Source: Eulemur rufifrons
Taxonomy: Eukaryota > Chordata > Mammalia > Primates > Lemuridae
Assembly (NCBI RefSeq): GCF_041146395.1
Contig: NW_027182923.1
Location: forward strand, 275,001-339,000
DNA: 64,000 nt
Direction of reading: 5' to 3'
Position 1 is the stretch's first letter; the number at the start of each line of letters is the position of its first letter. Below, piece by piece: positions 13,092 through 25,300 of this stretch. The notes under the pieces were generated by a model. That model ran no database searches, had not been told where the DNA came from, and saw nothing but the letters and a program-made list of their open reading frames with translations. The position numbers and the translations under genes are program-made.

Positions 13092-14968
13092 GCCTAATGC
13101 AGACAGGGCCCGTGCGCTAAGCATAAACAATACCTTTAACAGATAACCCTAACCCTGAACATAACACCCAACGCTGTTCCTATTTCTCCCCTTAACACGT
13201 AAACCTCACCGTGCGCCTAACTTTAACCTCTTATCCTAACGTTAATGCATAACCCATTTCCTGAGAACAACCCCTATCCCATAATTCTAACCCTATCTCC
13301 TAGTCATCACTGTGACACCTAATCCCTAACCCTAATTCTAAACCGCTAACCCTAACCGTAACCCTACCTACAACCCTAACACTGACAGTAACCCTTACTT
13401 CTCACCTCAACGCTATGCCTAACAAAAACCCTAACCCTTGACCCTAACCATTCACCCTAACCCCTAAGCCTTACCCTAACCCTTAACCCTAATCCTAATC
13501 CTAACCATTAAACCTAAACCTAGCTCTTAAAGCTAACCCTAAACCTTACCCTCACGACTAGACCTAACCCTGACACTAAACTAACACCTAACACTAACCA
13601 GAACCCCTAAAGCTAACCCTGAACCCTATCCATAACCCTAGCAGTAAACTTTAACCCTAAACCTAAGCCCAACCCGTAACCCTAATCCTATCCTTTTACC
13701 CTAAAACTAACCCCTAAACCTAACCCCTATACCTCACCCTAACTCTAACCCCAATCCTAATTCTAACCATACCCCTTCATAAAACACTAACTCCTAACCG
13801 CTAACCCTAACACTAACCAAAAACCATAATCACTAATCCCTAACCCTAACGCTTAACCTTTACCCTAACCGTTAACCCTCACCCTAAATCTTAACCCTGA
13901 CCCTAACCTTAACCTTTAACTCTAAGCCTAACCCTTAACCCTACAGTAAGGAAGACCCTTAATGCTAATGGGATCCCTTATCCCTAACCCTAACACTACA
14001 GCTAAAAATAACCCTAACCTTGGATCCTTAAACCTAACCCCTAACACTTACTTTAACCCCAATCCCTAACCCTAATCCTAAGCATTAAACCTAAACCTAT
14101 CTCTTAACCCTAACGCTAGCCCTTACCCTAACGCCTAGATCTAACCCTAAATCTAACCTACCGCCTAATCCTAACCTTCAGCACTAATGCTAACACTAAC
14201 CCTGAACCCTAAACCTACCCGTAACCCTTAACACTAACCCTATGCGTGAACCTTAACCCTGACCCTAACCATTACCCGCACCCAGGCATTTAACCCTGAT
14301 TCTAACCCTAATCCTTAATGATAAACCTAACACTAAACCCTAACCCTAAGCCCAACACTTAACCCTAATCCTAACCCTTAACCCTACCCTAACCCTAATG
14401 CTACCCCCTAAACGTAACCCTAACCGTGACCAGTAAACCTAACCCTAACCTCTAACACAAACCATAGCACATAACTCTAACCCTAAAACTAACCCTAATC
14501 CTAACCCTAACCCTAAACCCTAACTCTTAATCTTAAGCCTGAGCGTTAACTCTCACGCTAACCTTTAATACTAACCCTAATCCTAATCTTCCACCCTAAA
14601 CCTAACACTTAACCCTAACCCTCTACCAAACCCTAACCCCTCATCTTAACCCTAACCGTAAACCTCAACCCTAAACCAAAGTGTAACCGTTAAACCTAAG
14701 AGTAACCTTTAACCCTAACCCTAATCCCTAAACCTAAGCCTTCACCCTAACACTAAACTTCATCCTTAACCCTAACCAGAATCCTAACCCTAAATCTAAT
14801 TCTCAGACTTCTTGCTTTCTTAGAGTTTAGAAAGCCTGCAATCCTCCCATGCCATGCGTGAAAGGAGGCTCTACCACTGTGTCTTGCATGAAACCCATGG
14901 GCCCATACACAGAGTATGATAGAGTGGGTTCCCGGGTACAATCCCAGCCCCCTAAACTCCCCCCGCCC
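13092..14968 (-). repeat. 1.87 kb telomere-like unit U8 (1877 bp)
   Basis: Eighth unit; anchor A starts at 14,799. It is the first unit with the CTACCCCCTAAACG form (about 14,400) shared with U9-U12. Its anchor carries several substitutions (CTTGCATG at 14,883, CCCATGGG at 14,895). Confidence 0.93.
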
Positions 14969-16851
14969 TCCTAATGCAGACAGGGCCCGTGCGCTAAGCA
15001 TAAACAATACCTTTAACAGATAACCCTAACCCTGAACATAACACCCAACCCTGTTCCTATTTCTCCCCTTAACACGTAAACATCACCGTGCGCCTAACTT
15101 TAACCTCTTATCCTAACGTTAATGCATAACCCATTTCCTGAGAACAACCCCTATCCCATAATTCTAACCCTATGTCCTAGTCATCACTGTGACACCTAAT
15201 CCCTAACCCTAATTCTAAACCGCTAACCCTAACCATAACCCTACCTACAACCCTAACACTGACAGTAACCCTTACATCTAACCCCAACGCTATGCCTAAC
15301 AAAAACCCTAACCCTTGACCCTAACCCTTCACCCTAACCCCTAAGCCTTACCCTAACCCTTAACCCTAATCCTAATCCTAACCATTAAACCTAACCCTAG
15401 CTCTTAAAGCTAACCCTAAACCTTACCCTCACGACTAGACCTAACCCTGACACTAACCTAACACCTAACCCTAACCGGAACACCTAAAGCTAACCCTGAA
15501 CCCTATCCCTAACCCCAGCAGTAAACTTTAGCCCTAAACGTAAGCCCCACCCGTAACCCTAATCCTATCCTTTTACCCTAAAAGTAACCCCTAATCCTAA
15601 TCCCTATACCTCACCCTAACTCTAACCCCAATCCTAATTCTAACCATACCCCTTCATAAAACACTAACTCCTAACCGCTAACCCTAACACTAACCAAAAA
15701 CCCTAATCACTAATCCCTAACCCTAACGCTTAACCTTTACCCTAACCGTTAACCCTCACCCTAAATCTTAACACTGACCCTAACCTTAACCTTAACTCTA
15801 AGCCTAACCCTTAACCCTACAGTAAGGAAGACCCTTAATGCTAATGGGATCCCTTATCCCTAACGCTAACACTACAGCTAAAAATAACCCTAACCTTGGA
15901 TCCTTAAACCTAACCCCTAACACTTACTTTAACCCCAAACCCTAACCCTAATCCTACGCATTAAACCTAACCCTATCTCTTAACCCTAACGCTAGCCCTT
16001 ACCCTAACGCCTAGATCCAACCCTAAGTCTAACCTACCGCCTAATTCTAACCTTAAGCCCTAATGCTAACTCTAACCCTGAACCCTACACCTACCCGTAA
16101 CCCTTAACACTAACCCTATCCGTGAACCTTAACCCTTACCCTAACCATTACCCGAACCCAAGCATTTAACCCTGACCCTAACCCTAATCCTTAATCCTAA
16201 CCCTAACACTAAACCCTAACCCTAAGCCCAACACTTAACCCTAATCCTATCCGTTAACCCTAACCCTAAGTCTATCCCTAATGCTACCCCCTAAACGTAA
16301 CCCTAACCGTGACCAGTAAACCTAACCCTAACCTCTAACACAAACCATAGCACATAACTCTAACCCTAAAACTAACCCTAACCCTAACCCTAACCCTAAA
16401 CCCTAACTCTTAACCTTAACACTAAGCGTTAACTCTCACGCTAACCTTTAATCCTAATCCTAATCCTAATCTTCAACCCTAAACCTAACACTTAACCCTA
16501 ACCCTGTACCAAACCCTAACCCCTCATCTTAACCCTAACCGTAAACCTCAACCCTAAACCAAAGTGTAACCGTTAAACCTAAGAGTAACCTTTAACCCTA
16601 ACCATAATCCCTAACCCTAAGCCCTCACCCTAACACTAAACTTCATCCTTAACCCTAACCAGAATCCTAACCCTAAATCTAATTCTCAGACTTCTTGCTT
16701 TCTTTGAGTTTAGAAAGCCTGCAATCCTCCCATGCCATGCGTGAAAGGAGGCTCTACCACTGTGTCCTGCATGAAACCCACGGGCCAATACCCAGAGTAT
16801 GATAGAGTGGGTTCCCGGGTACAATCCCAGCCCCCAAAACTCCCCCCGCCC
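14969..16851 (-). repeat. 1.87 kb telomere-like unit U9 (1883 bp)
   Basis: Ninth unit; anchor A starts at 16,682. The phasing word begins TCCTAATGC (G to T at 14,969). A divergent TAAGTCTATCCC replaces a CCCTAA pair near 16,270. No gene is seen. Confidence 0.93.
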
Positions 16852-18734
16852 GCCTAATGCAGACAGGGCCCGTGCGCTAAGCATAAACAATACCTTTAAC
16901 AGATAACCCTAACCCTGAACATAACACCAAACCCTGTTCCTATTTCTCCCCTTAACACGTAAACCTCACCGTGCGCCTAACTGTAACCTCTTATCCTAAC
17001 GTTAATGCATAACCCATTTCCTGAGAACAACCCCTATCCCATAATTCTAACCCTATCTCCTAGTCATCACTGTGACACCTAATCCCTAACCCTAATTCTA
17101 AACCGCGAACCCTAACCGTAACCCTACCTACAACCCTAACACTGACAGTAACCCTTACTTCTAACCCCAACGCTATGTCTAACAAAAACCCTAACCCTTC
17201 ACCCTAACCCTTCACCCTAACCCCTAAGCCTTACCCTAACCCTTAACCCTAATCCTAATCCTAACCATTAAACCTAACCCTAGCTCTTAAAGCTAACCCT
17301 AAACCTTACCCTCACGACTAGACCTAACCCTGACACTAACCTAACACCTAACCCTAACCAGAACCCCTAAAGCTAACCCTGAACCCTATCCCTAACCCTA
17401 GCAGTAAACTTTAACCCTAAACGTAAGCCCAACCTGTAACCCTAATCCTATCCTTTTACCCTAAAACTAACCCCTAAACCAAACCCCTATACCTCACCCT
17501 AACTCTAACCCCAATCCTAATTCTAACCATACCCCTTCATAAAACACTAACTCCTAACCGCTAACCCTAACACTAACCAAAAACCCTAATCACTAATCCC
17601 TAACCCTAACGCTTAACCTTTACCCTAACCGTTAACCCTCACCCTAAATCTTAACACTGACCCTAACCTTAACCTTTAACTCTAAGCCTAACCCTTAACC
17701 CTACAGTAAGGAAGACCCTTAATGCTAATGGGATCCCTTATCCCTAACCCTAACACTACAGCTAACAATAACCCTAACCTTGGATCCTTAAACCTAACCC
17801 ATAACACTTACTTTAACCCCAAACCCTAACCCTAATCCTAAGCATTAAACCTAACCCTATCTCTTAACCCTAACGCTAGCCCTTACCCTAACGCCTAGAT
17901 CTAAGCCTAAATCTAACCTACCGCCTAATCCTAACCTTAAGCCCTAATGCTAACTCTAACCCTGAACCCTAAACCGACCCGTAACCCTTAACACTAACCC
18001 TATCCGTGAACCTTAACCCTGACCCTAACCATTACCCGCACCCAAGCATTTAACCCTGACCCTAACCCTAATCCTTAATGCTAACCCTAACACTAAACCC
18101 TAACCCTAAGCCCAACACTTATCCCTAATCCTATCCCTTAACCCTAACCCTAACCCTAACCCTAATGCTACCCCCTAAACGTAACCCTAACCGTGACCAG
18201 TAAACCTAACCCTAACCTCTAACACAAACCATAGCACATAACTCTAACCCTAAAACTAACCCTAACCCTAAACCTAACCCTAAACTCTAACTCTTAACCT
18301 TAACACTAAGCGTTAACTCTCACGCTAACCTTTAATCCTAACCCTAATCCTAATCTTCAACCCTAAACCTAACACTTAACCCTAACCCTGTACCAAACCC
18401 TAACCCCTCATCTTAACCCTAACCGTAAACCTCAACCCTAAACCAAAGTGTAACCGTTAAACCTAAGAGTAACCTTTAACCCTAACCCTAATCCCTAACC
18501 CTAAGCCCTCACCCTAACACTAAACTTCATCCTTAACCCTAACCAGAATCCTAACCCTAAATCTAATTCTCAGACTTCTTGCTTTCTTAGAGTTTAGAAA
18601 GCCTGCCATCCTCCCATGCCATGCGTGAAAGGAGGCTCTACCACTGTGTCCTGCATGAAACCCACGGGCCCATACCCAGAGTATGATAGAGTGGGTTCCA
18701 TGGTACAATCCCAGCCCCCTAAACTCCTCCCGCT
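16852..18734 (-). repeat. 1.87 kb telomere-like unit U10 (1883 bp)
   Basis: Tenth unit; anchor A starts at 18,566. The anchor is altered at its GC-rich end: CCATGG replaces the usual CCCGGG (18,698), and the C-rich stretch at 18,723-18,735 is shortened to CTCCTCCCGCTG. The anchor frame is therefore open for only 62 codons here. Confidence 0.93.
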
Positions 18735-20617
18735 GCCTAATGCAGACAGGGCCCGTGCGCTAAGCATAAACAATACCTTTAACAGATAACCCTAACCCTG
18801 AACATAACACCCAACCCTGTTCCTATTTCTCCCCTTAACACGTAAACCTCACCGTGCGCCTAACTGTAACCTCTTATCCTAACGTTAATGCATAACCCAT
18901 TTCCTGAGAACAACCCCTATCCCATAATTCTAACCCTATCTCCTAGTCATCACTGTGACACCTAATCCCTAACCCTAATTCTAAACCGCTAACCCTAACC
19001 GTAACCCTAACTACAACCCTAACACTGACAGTAACCCTTACTTCTAACCCCAACGCTATGCCTAACAAAAACCCTAACCCTTGACCCTAACCCTTCACCC
19101 TAACCCCTAAGCCTTACCCTAACCCTTAACCCTAATCCTAATCCTAACCATTAAACCTAACCCTAGCTCTTAAAGCTAACCCTAAACCTTACCCTCACGA
19201 CTAGACCTAACCCTGACACTAACCTAACACCTAACCCTAACCAGAACCCCTAAAGCTAACCCTGAACCCTATCGCTAACCCTAGCAGTAAACTTTAACCC
19301 TAAACTAAGCCCAACCCGTAACCCTAATCCTATCCTTTTACCCTAAATCTAACCCCTAAACCCACCCCCTATACCTCACCCTAACTCTAACCCCAATCCT
19401 AATTCTAACCATACCCCTTCATAAAACACTAACTCCTAACCGCTAACCCTAACACTAACCAAAAACCCTAATCACTAATCCCTAACCCTAACGCTTAACC
19501 TTTACCCTAACCGTTAGCCCTCACCCTAAATCTTAACACTGACCCTAACCTTAAACTTTAACTCTAAGCCTAACCCTTAACCCTACAGTAAGGAAGACCC
19601 TTAATGCTAATGGGATCCCTTATCCCTAACCCTAACACTACAGCTAAAAATAACCCTAACCTTGGATCCTTAAACCTAACCCCTAACACTTACTTTCACC
19701 CCAAACCCTAACCCTAATCCTAAGCATTTAACCTAACCCTATCTCTTAACCCTAACGCTAGCCCTTACCCTAACGCTTAGATCTAACCCTAAATCTAACC
19801 TACCGCCTAATCCTAAACTTAAGCCCTAATGCTAACTCTAACCCTGAACCCTAAACCTACCCGTAACCCTTAACACTAACCGTATCCTTGAACCTTAACC
19901 CTGACCCTAACCATTACCCGCACCCAAGCATTTAACCCTGACCCTACCCCTAATCCTTAATGATAACCCTAACACTAAACCCTAACCTTAAGCCCAACAC
20001 TTAACCCTAATCCTATCCCTTAACCCTAACCCTAACCCTAACCCTAATGCAACCCCCTAAACGTAACCCTAACCGTGACCAGTAAACCTAACCCTAACCT
20101 CTAACACAAACCATAGCACATAACTCTAACCCTAAAACTAACGCTAACCCTAACCCTAACCCTAAACCCTAACTCTTAACCTTAACCCTAAGCGTTAACT
20201 CTCACGCTAACCTTTAATCCTAACCCTAATCCTAATCTTCAACCCTAAACCTAACACTTAACCCTAGCCCTGTACCAAACCCTAACCCCTCATCTTAACC
20301 CTAACCGTAAACCTCAACCCTAAACCAAAGTGTAACCGTTAAACCTAAGAGTAACCTTTAACCCTAACCCTAATCCCTAACCCTAAGCCCTCACCCTAAC
20401 ACTAAACTTCATCCTTAACCCTAACCAGAATCCTAACCCTAAATCTTATTCTCAGACTTCTTGCTTTCTTAGAGTTTAGAAAGCCTGCAATCCTCCCATG
20501 CCATGCGTGAAAGGAGGCTCTACCACTGTGTCCTGCATGAAACCCACGGGCCCATACCCAGAGTATGATAGAGTGGGTTCCCGGGTACAATCCCAGCCCC
20601 CTAAACTCGCCCCGCCC
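18735..20617 (-). repeat. 1.87 kb telomere-like unit U11 (1883 bp)
   Basis: Eleventh unit; anchor A starts at 20,448. It contains one of the longer uninterrupted CCCTAA stretches (about 20,026-20,045, roughly four hexamers). No gene is seen. Confidence 0.93.
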
Positions 20618-22014
20618 GCCTAATGCAGACAGGGCCCGTGCGCTAAGCATAAACAATACCTTTAACAGATAACCCTAACCCTGAACATAACACCCAACCC
20701 TGTTCCTATTTCTCCCCTTAACACGTAAACCTCACCATGCGCCTAACATTAACCTCTTATCCTAACGTTAATGCATAACACATTTCCTGAGAACAACCCC
20801 TATCCCATAATTCTAACCCTATCTCCTAGTCATCACTGTGACACCTAATCCCTAACCCTATTTCCAAACCGCTAACCCTAACCGTAACCCTACCTACAAC
20901 CCTAACACTGACAGTAACCCTTATTTCTAACCCCAATGCTATGCCTAACAAAAACCCTAACCCTTGACCCTAACCCTTCACCCTAACCCCTAAGCCTTAC
21001 CCTAACCCTTAACCCTAATCCTAATCCTAACCATTAAACCTAACCCTAGCTCTTAAAGCTAACCCTAAACCTTACCCTCACCACTAGACCTAACCCTGAC
21101 ACTAACCTAACACCTAACCCTAACCAGAACCCCTAAAGCTAACCCTGAACCCTATCCCTAACCCTAGAAGTAAACTCTAACCCTAAACCTAAACCCAACC
21201 CGTAACCCTAATCCTATACTTTTGCTCTAAAACTAACCCCTAAACCTAACCCCTATACCTCACCCTAACTCTAACCCCAATCCTAATTCTAACCATACCC
21301 CTTCATAAAACACTAACTCCTAACCGCTAACCCTAACACTAACCAAAAACCCTAATCACTAATCCCTAACCCTAATGCTTAACCTTTACCCTAACCGTTA
21401 ACCCTCACCCTAAATCTTAACACTGACCCTAACCTTAACTTTTAACTCTAAGCCTAACCCTTAGCCCTACAGTAAGGAAGACCCTTAATGCTAATGGGAA
21501 CCCTTATCCCTAACCCTAACACTACAGCTAAAAATAACCCTAACCTTGGATCCTTAAACCTAACCCCTAACACTTACTTTCACCCCAAACCCTAACCCTA
21601 ATCCTAAGCATTAAACCTAACCCTATCTCTTAACCCTAACGCTAGCCCTTACACTAACGCCTAGATCTAACCCTAAATCTAACCTACCGCCTAATCCTAA
21701 CCTTAAGCCCTAATGCTAACTCTAACCCTGAACCCTAAACCTACCTGTAACCCTTAACACTGACCCTATCCGTGAACCTTAACCCTGACCCTAACCATTA
21801 CCCGCACCCAAGCATTTAACCCTGACCCTAACCCTAATCCTTAATGATAACCCTAACACTAAACCCTAACCCTAAGCCCAACAGTTATCCCTAATCCTAT
21901 CCCTTAACCCTAACCCTAACCCTAAGGCTACCCCCTAAACGTAACCCTAACCGTGACCAGTAAACCTAACCCTAACCTCTAACACAAACCATAGCACATA
22001 ACTCTAACCCTAAA

Positions 22015-22045
<31 letters not shown>

Positions 22046-22489
22046 TCTTAACCTTAACTCTAAGCGTTAACTCTCACGCTAACCTTTAATCCTAACCCTA
22101 ATCCTAATCTTCAACACTAAACCTAACACTTAACCCTAACCCTGTACCAAACCCTAACCCCTCATCTTAACCCTAACCGTAAACCTCAACCCTAAACCAA
22201 AGTGTAACCGTTAAACCTAAGAGTAACCTTTAACCCTAACCCTAATCCCTAACCCTAAGCCCTCACCCTAACACTAAACTTCATCCTTAACCCTAACCAG
22301 AATCCTAACCCTAAATCTAATTCTCAGACTTCTTGCTTTCTTAGAGTTTAGAAAGCCTGCAATCCTCCCATGCCATGCGTGAAAGGAGGCTCTACCACTG
22401 TGTCCTGCATGAAACCCTCGGGCCCATACACAGAGTATGATAGAGTGGGTTCCCGGGTACAATCCCAGCCCCCGAAACTCCCCCCCTCC
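20618..22489 (-). repeat. 1.87 kb telomere-like unit U12 (1872 bp)
   Basis: Last complete unit; anchor A starts at 22,320. The C-rich stretch of the anchor reads CCCCCCTCCG (22,481) in place of CCCCCGCCCG. No gene is seen. Confidence 0.93.
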
Positions 22490-23642
22490 GCCTAATGCAG
22501 ACAGGGCCCGTGCGCTAAGCATAAACAATACCTTTAACAGATAACCCTAACCCTGAACATAACACCCAACCCTGTTCCTATTTCTCCCCTTAACACGTAA
22601 ACCTCACCGTGCGCCTAACTTTAACCTCTTATCCTAACGTTAATGCATAACCCATTTCCTGAGAACAACCCCTATCCCATAATTCTAACCCTATCTCCTA
22701 GTCATCACTGTGACACCTAATCCCTAACCCTAATTCTAAACCGCTAACCCTAACCGTAACCCTACCTACAACCCTAACACTGACAGTAACCCTTACTTCT
22801 AACCCCAACGCTATGCCTAACAAAAACCCTAACCCTTCACCCTAACCCTTCACCCTAACCCCTAAGCCTTACCCTAACCCTTAACCCTAATCCTAATCCT
22901 AACCATTAAACCTAACCCTAGCTCTTAAAGCTAACCCTAAACCTTACCCTCACGGCTAGACCTAACCCTGACACTGACCTAACACCTAACCCTAACCAGA
23001 ACCCCTAAAGCTAACCCTGAACCCTATCCCTAACCCTAGCAGTAAACTTTAACCCTAAACCTAAGCCCAACCCGTAACCCTAATCCTATCCTTTTACCCT
23101 AAAACTAACCCCTAAACCTAACCCCTATACCTCACCCTAACTCTAACCCCAATCCTAATTCGAACCATACCCCTTCATAAAACACTAACTCCTAACCGCT
23201 AACCCTAACACTAACCAAAAACCCTAATCACTAATCCCTAACCCTAACGCCTAACCTTTACCCTAACCGTTAACCCTCACCCTAAATCTTAACACTGACC
23301 CTAACCTTAACCTTTAACTCTAAGCCTAACCCTTAACCCTACAGTAAGGAAGACCCTTAATGCTAATGGGATCCCTTATTCCTAACCCTAACACTACAGC
23401 TAAAAATAACCCTAACCTTTGATTCTTAAACCTAACCCCTAACACTTACTTTAACCCCAAACCCTAACCCTAATCTAAGCATTAAACCTAACCCTATCTC
23501 TTAACCCTAATGCTAACCCTTACCCTAACGCCTAGATCTAACCCTAAATCTGACCTACCGCCTAATCCTAACCTTAAGCCCTAATGCTAACTCTAACCCT
23601 GAACCCTAAACCTACCCGTAACCCTTAACACTAACCCTATCC
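22490..23642 (-). repeat. Truncated 1.87 kb unit U13
   Basis: The unit follows the usual sequence for ~1,150 bp, then stops at ACTAACCCTAT (23,632-23,642), where other units continue CCGTGAACC. The sequence after this matches the reverse complement of 42,318 leftwards, so 23,642/23,643 is a join between the 1.87 kb array and the palindromic block. The GGATCC site found in sister units is lost here (TTTGATTC at 23,418). Confidence 0.88.
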
Positions 23643-23714
23643 CTAACCCCCTTACCCTAACTCTGTTAACCCTAACCCTCAACCCTGACCCTAACCTTAA
23701 ACCTTAATCCTAAC
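23643..23714 (-). repeat. Degenerate CCCTAA spacer at array/palindrome join
   Basis: A short run of variant telomere motifs including CTCTGTTAACC. Its reverse complement is found at about 42,229-42,318, showing that the large inverted repeat begins here. Confidence 0.75.
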
Positions 23715-23855
23715 CATGCGTGAGATGAGCCTCTGCCTTTGTCCTTCGTGACAGTTCAAGCCCAACACCCAGGGTACGATGAAGTGGGGACACAGCCTTG
23801 CTCCACACCCATAGTGCCCCGTACGTTAGACAGGGCCCGTGCCCTAACACACACC
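23715..23855 (-). repeat. Aberrant anchor module C1 (left copy)
   Basis: GC-rich block related to anchors A and B by the shared words CATGCGTGAGATGAGCCTCTG and ACAGGGCCCGTGCCCTAA, but diverged and partly rearranged in the middle (GTGGGGACACAGCC). Its mirror copy is at 42,086-42,229. No coding potential is seen. Confidence 0.78.
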
Positions 23856-24100
23856 GTTAAACGTAAGCCCTAACCCTATCACTAAACCAAACCCTTCGTA
23901 AGCCCTGAATCTAACTCCTAACAGTAACCCTAATCCCTGACCCTTACTCTTGCCTCTCACCCTAAACCTAAACCCAACCACTAAACATAATCCTAATCTC
24001 TAACCCTAACAGTAATCCTAACCCTAATTCTAAGCTAAAACTCTAACCCCTAAATCTAATCCTAGTCCCTAACACCTAACCTTACCCTAAACCGAATTCC
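23856..24100 (-). repeat. Degenerate CCCTAA stretch between C1 and C2
   Basis: About 245 bp of variant telomere motifs with no long perfect hexamer run. Mirrored at about 41,842-42,085. Confidence 0.8.
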
Positions 24101-24240
24101 AATTCTCAGACTTTTTCAATTCAAAAACTTAAAAAAGCCTAGAATCCACCAATGCCGTGTCTGAGATGAGCGTCCGCCCCTATGTCCTGCATGACAGGCA
24201 GGCGCCAATGCCCAGGGTACTATGGAGTGGAGTCCTGGGG
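24101..24240 (-). repeat. Aberrant anchor module C2 (left copy), edge of satellite
   Basis: An anchor-like module with the ATTCTCAGAC start, but with an AT-rich variant (TTCAATTCAAAAACTTAAAA) where anchor A has its GCTTTC-TTAGAG segment. It then has TCCTGCATGACAGG and CCCAGGGTACTATGGAGTGG. It ends at CCTGGGG and the satellite begins at the next base. Mirror copy at 41,701-41,841. Confidence 0.82.
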
Positions 24241-25300
24241 TCTGTAGGCTTGCTAAACTCCAGTTTGGAAGAATTGCTATAGTCATATATAGGGATGCTT
24301 ACATTTACTTATAGAAAGCAACTATTGATGTGTGATTTGTAGGCTTGCCTTACTCTAGTTTGGATGAAGAAGCTGAATCATATATAGGAATATTAGCTTT
24401 GAGTTAGAGGAAGCATCTATGGGGGGTGCTTTTTTGGCTTGTTAAACTCTGGTTTGGAAGAAGTTCGAGAGTCTTATATAGGAACGATATCATTCATTCA
24501 GAGAAAGCAATTATAGGGAGTTGGTTTGTAGGCTTGCTAAGCTCTAGTTTGGAGGAAGGCGAGAGTCATATATAGAACGCTTACGTTCACATAAAGCGTC
24601 TACGGGGGGATGGTTTCTAGGCTTCCTAAACTCTAGCTTGGAAAAAGAGGACAGTTATGTATAGGAACTCTCGGCGGGGGATTTGTAGCATTGCTAAAAT
24701 CTTAGATTGGAAAAGTTGCGAGAGTCATACATAGGAATGTTAACATTCACTCAATGAAAGCAACTATAAGGGGTGCTTTCCAGGCTGGCTACACTCTAAT
24801 TTGGAAAAAGTGCGACAGTCATATATAGGAAGGCTTATATTCACTCAGACAAAGCAATTATGTGTAGGTGTATAGTAGGCATGCTAACTCTAGTTTGGAA
24901 AATTTCGAGAGCCATGTATAAGAAAGCTTACAGTAACTTAGAGAAAGCAACGAACAGGGGTGGAGTGTAGACTTGCTAAACTCTAGTTTGGAGGAAGTGC
25001 CATAGTCATATATAGGAACGCTTAAATTCATTCAGAGAAAACAGCTGTCGGGGATTTGTTTGTAGACTTATTCAACTCTAGTTTGGAAGAAGTGCGAGAG
25101 ACATATATAGGAATGTTTACATTGACTCAAAGAAAGCAACTATGGGGGAGTGTTATTTTGGCATGCCAGATGCTAGTTAGGAAGAAGTACAAGACTCATA
25201 TATAGGAACGCTTACATTCACACAGCGAGAGCAACTACGGAGTAGTGTCAGGTAGACATATTAAAGTCTAGCTTGGGAGAAGTTCCAGAGTCCTATATAG
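24241..25300 (+). repeat. Outer part of ~95 bp satellite, left arm
   Basis: About eleven monomers spaced ~95 bp (the word GTTTGG recurs at 24,986 and 25,081; its variant GTTAGG at 25,176). Each carries TTGTAGGC, TAAACTCTAGTTTGGAAGAAG, a TCATATATAGGAA segment and AGAGAAAGCAAC. Here the monomers mostly read TAGGCTTGC and are not in the clear a-b-c order seen further in. No genes are seen. Confidence 0.92.

Noticed and set aside
1643..23000. Tandem 84-codon minus-strand frames as a multigene family
   Set aside because: The frame is confined to the anchor, its C-terminus is translated telomere-like repeat, and it is broken by indels in U3 and U10. It is treated as a repeat by-product, although a dN/dS test is suggested.
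23715..24240. A transposable element at the satellite border
   Set aside because: No terminal inverted repeats, target-site duplications, reverse transcriptase or transposase sequence, or poly-A tail could be seen. The blocks are better explained as diverged anchor modules.
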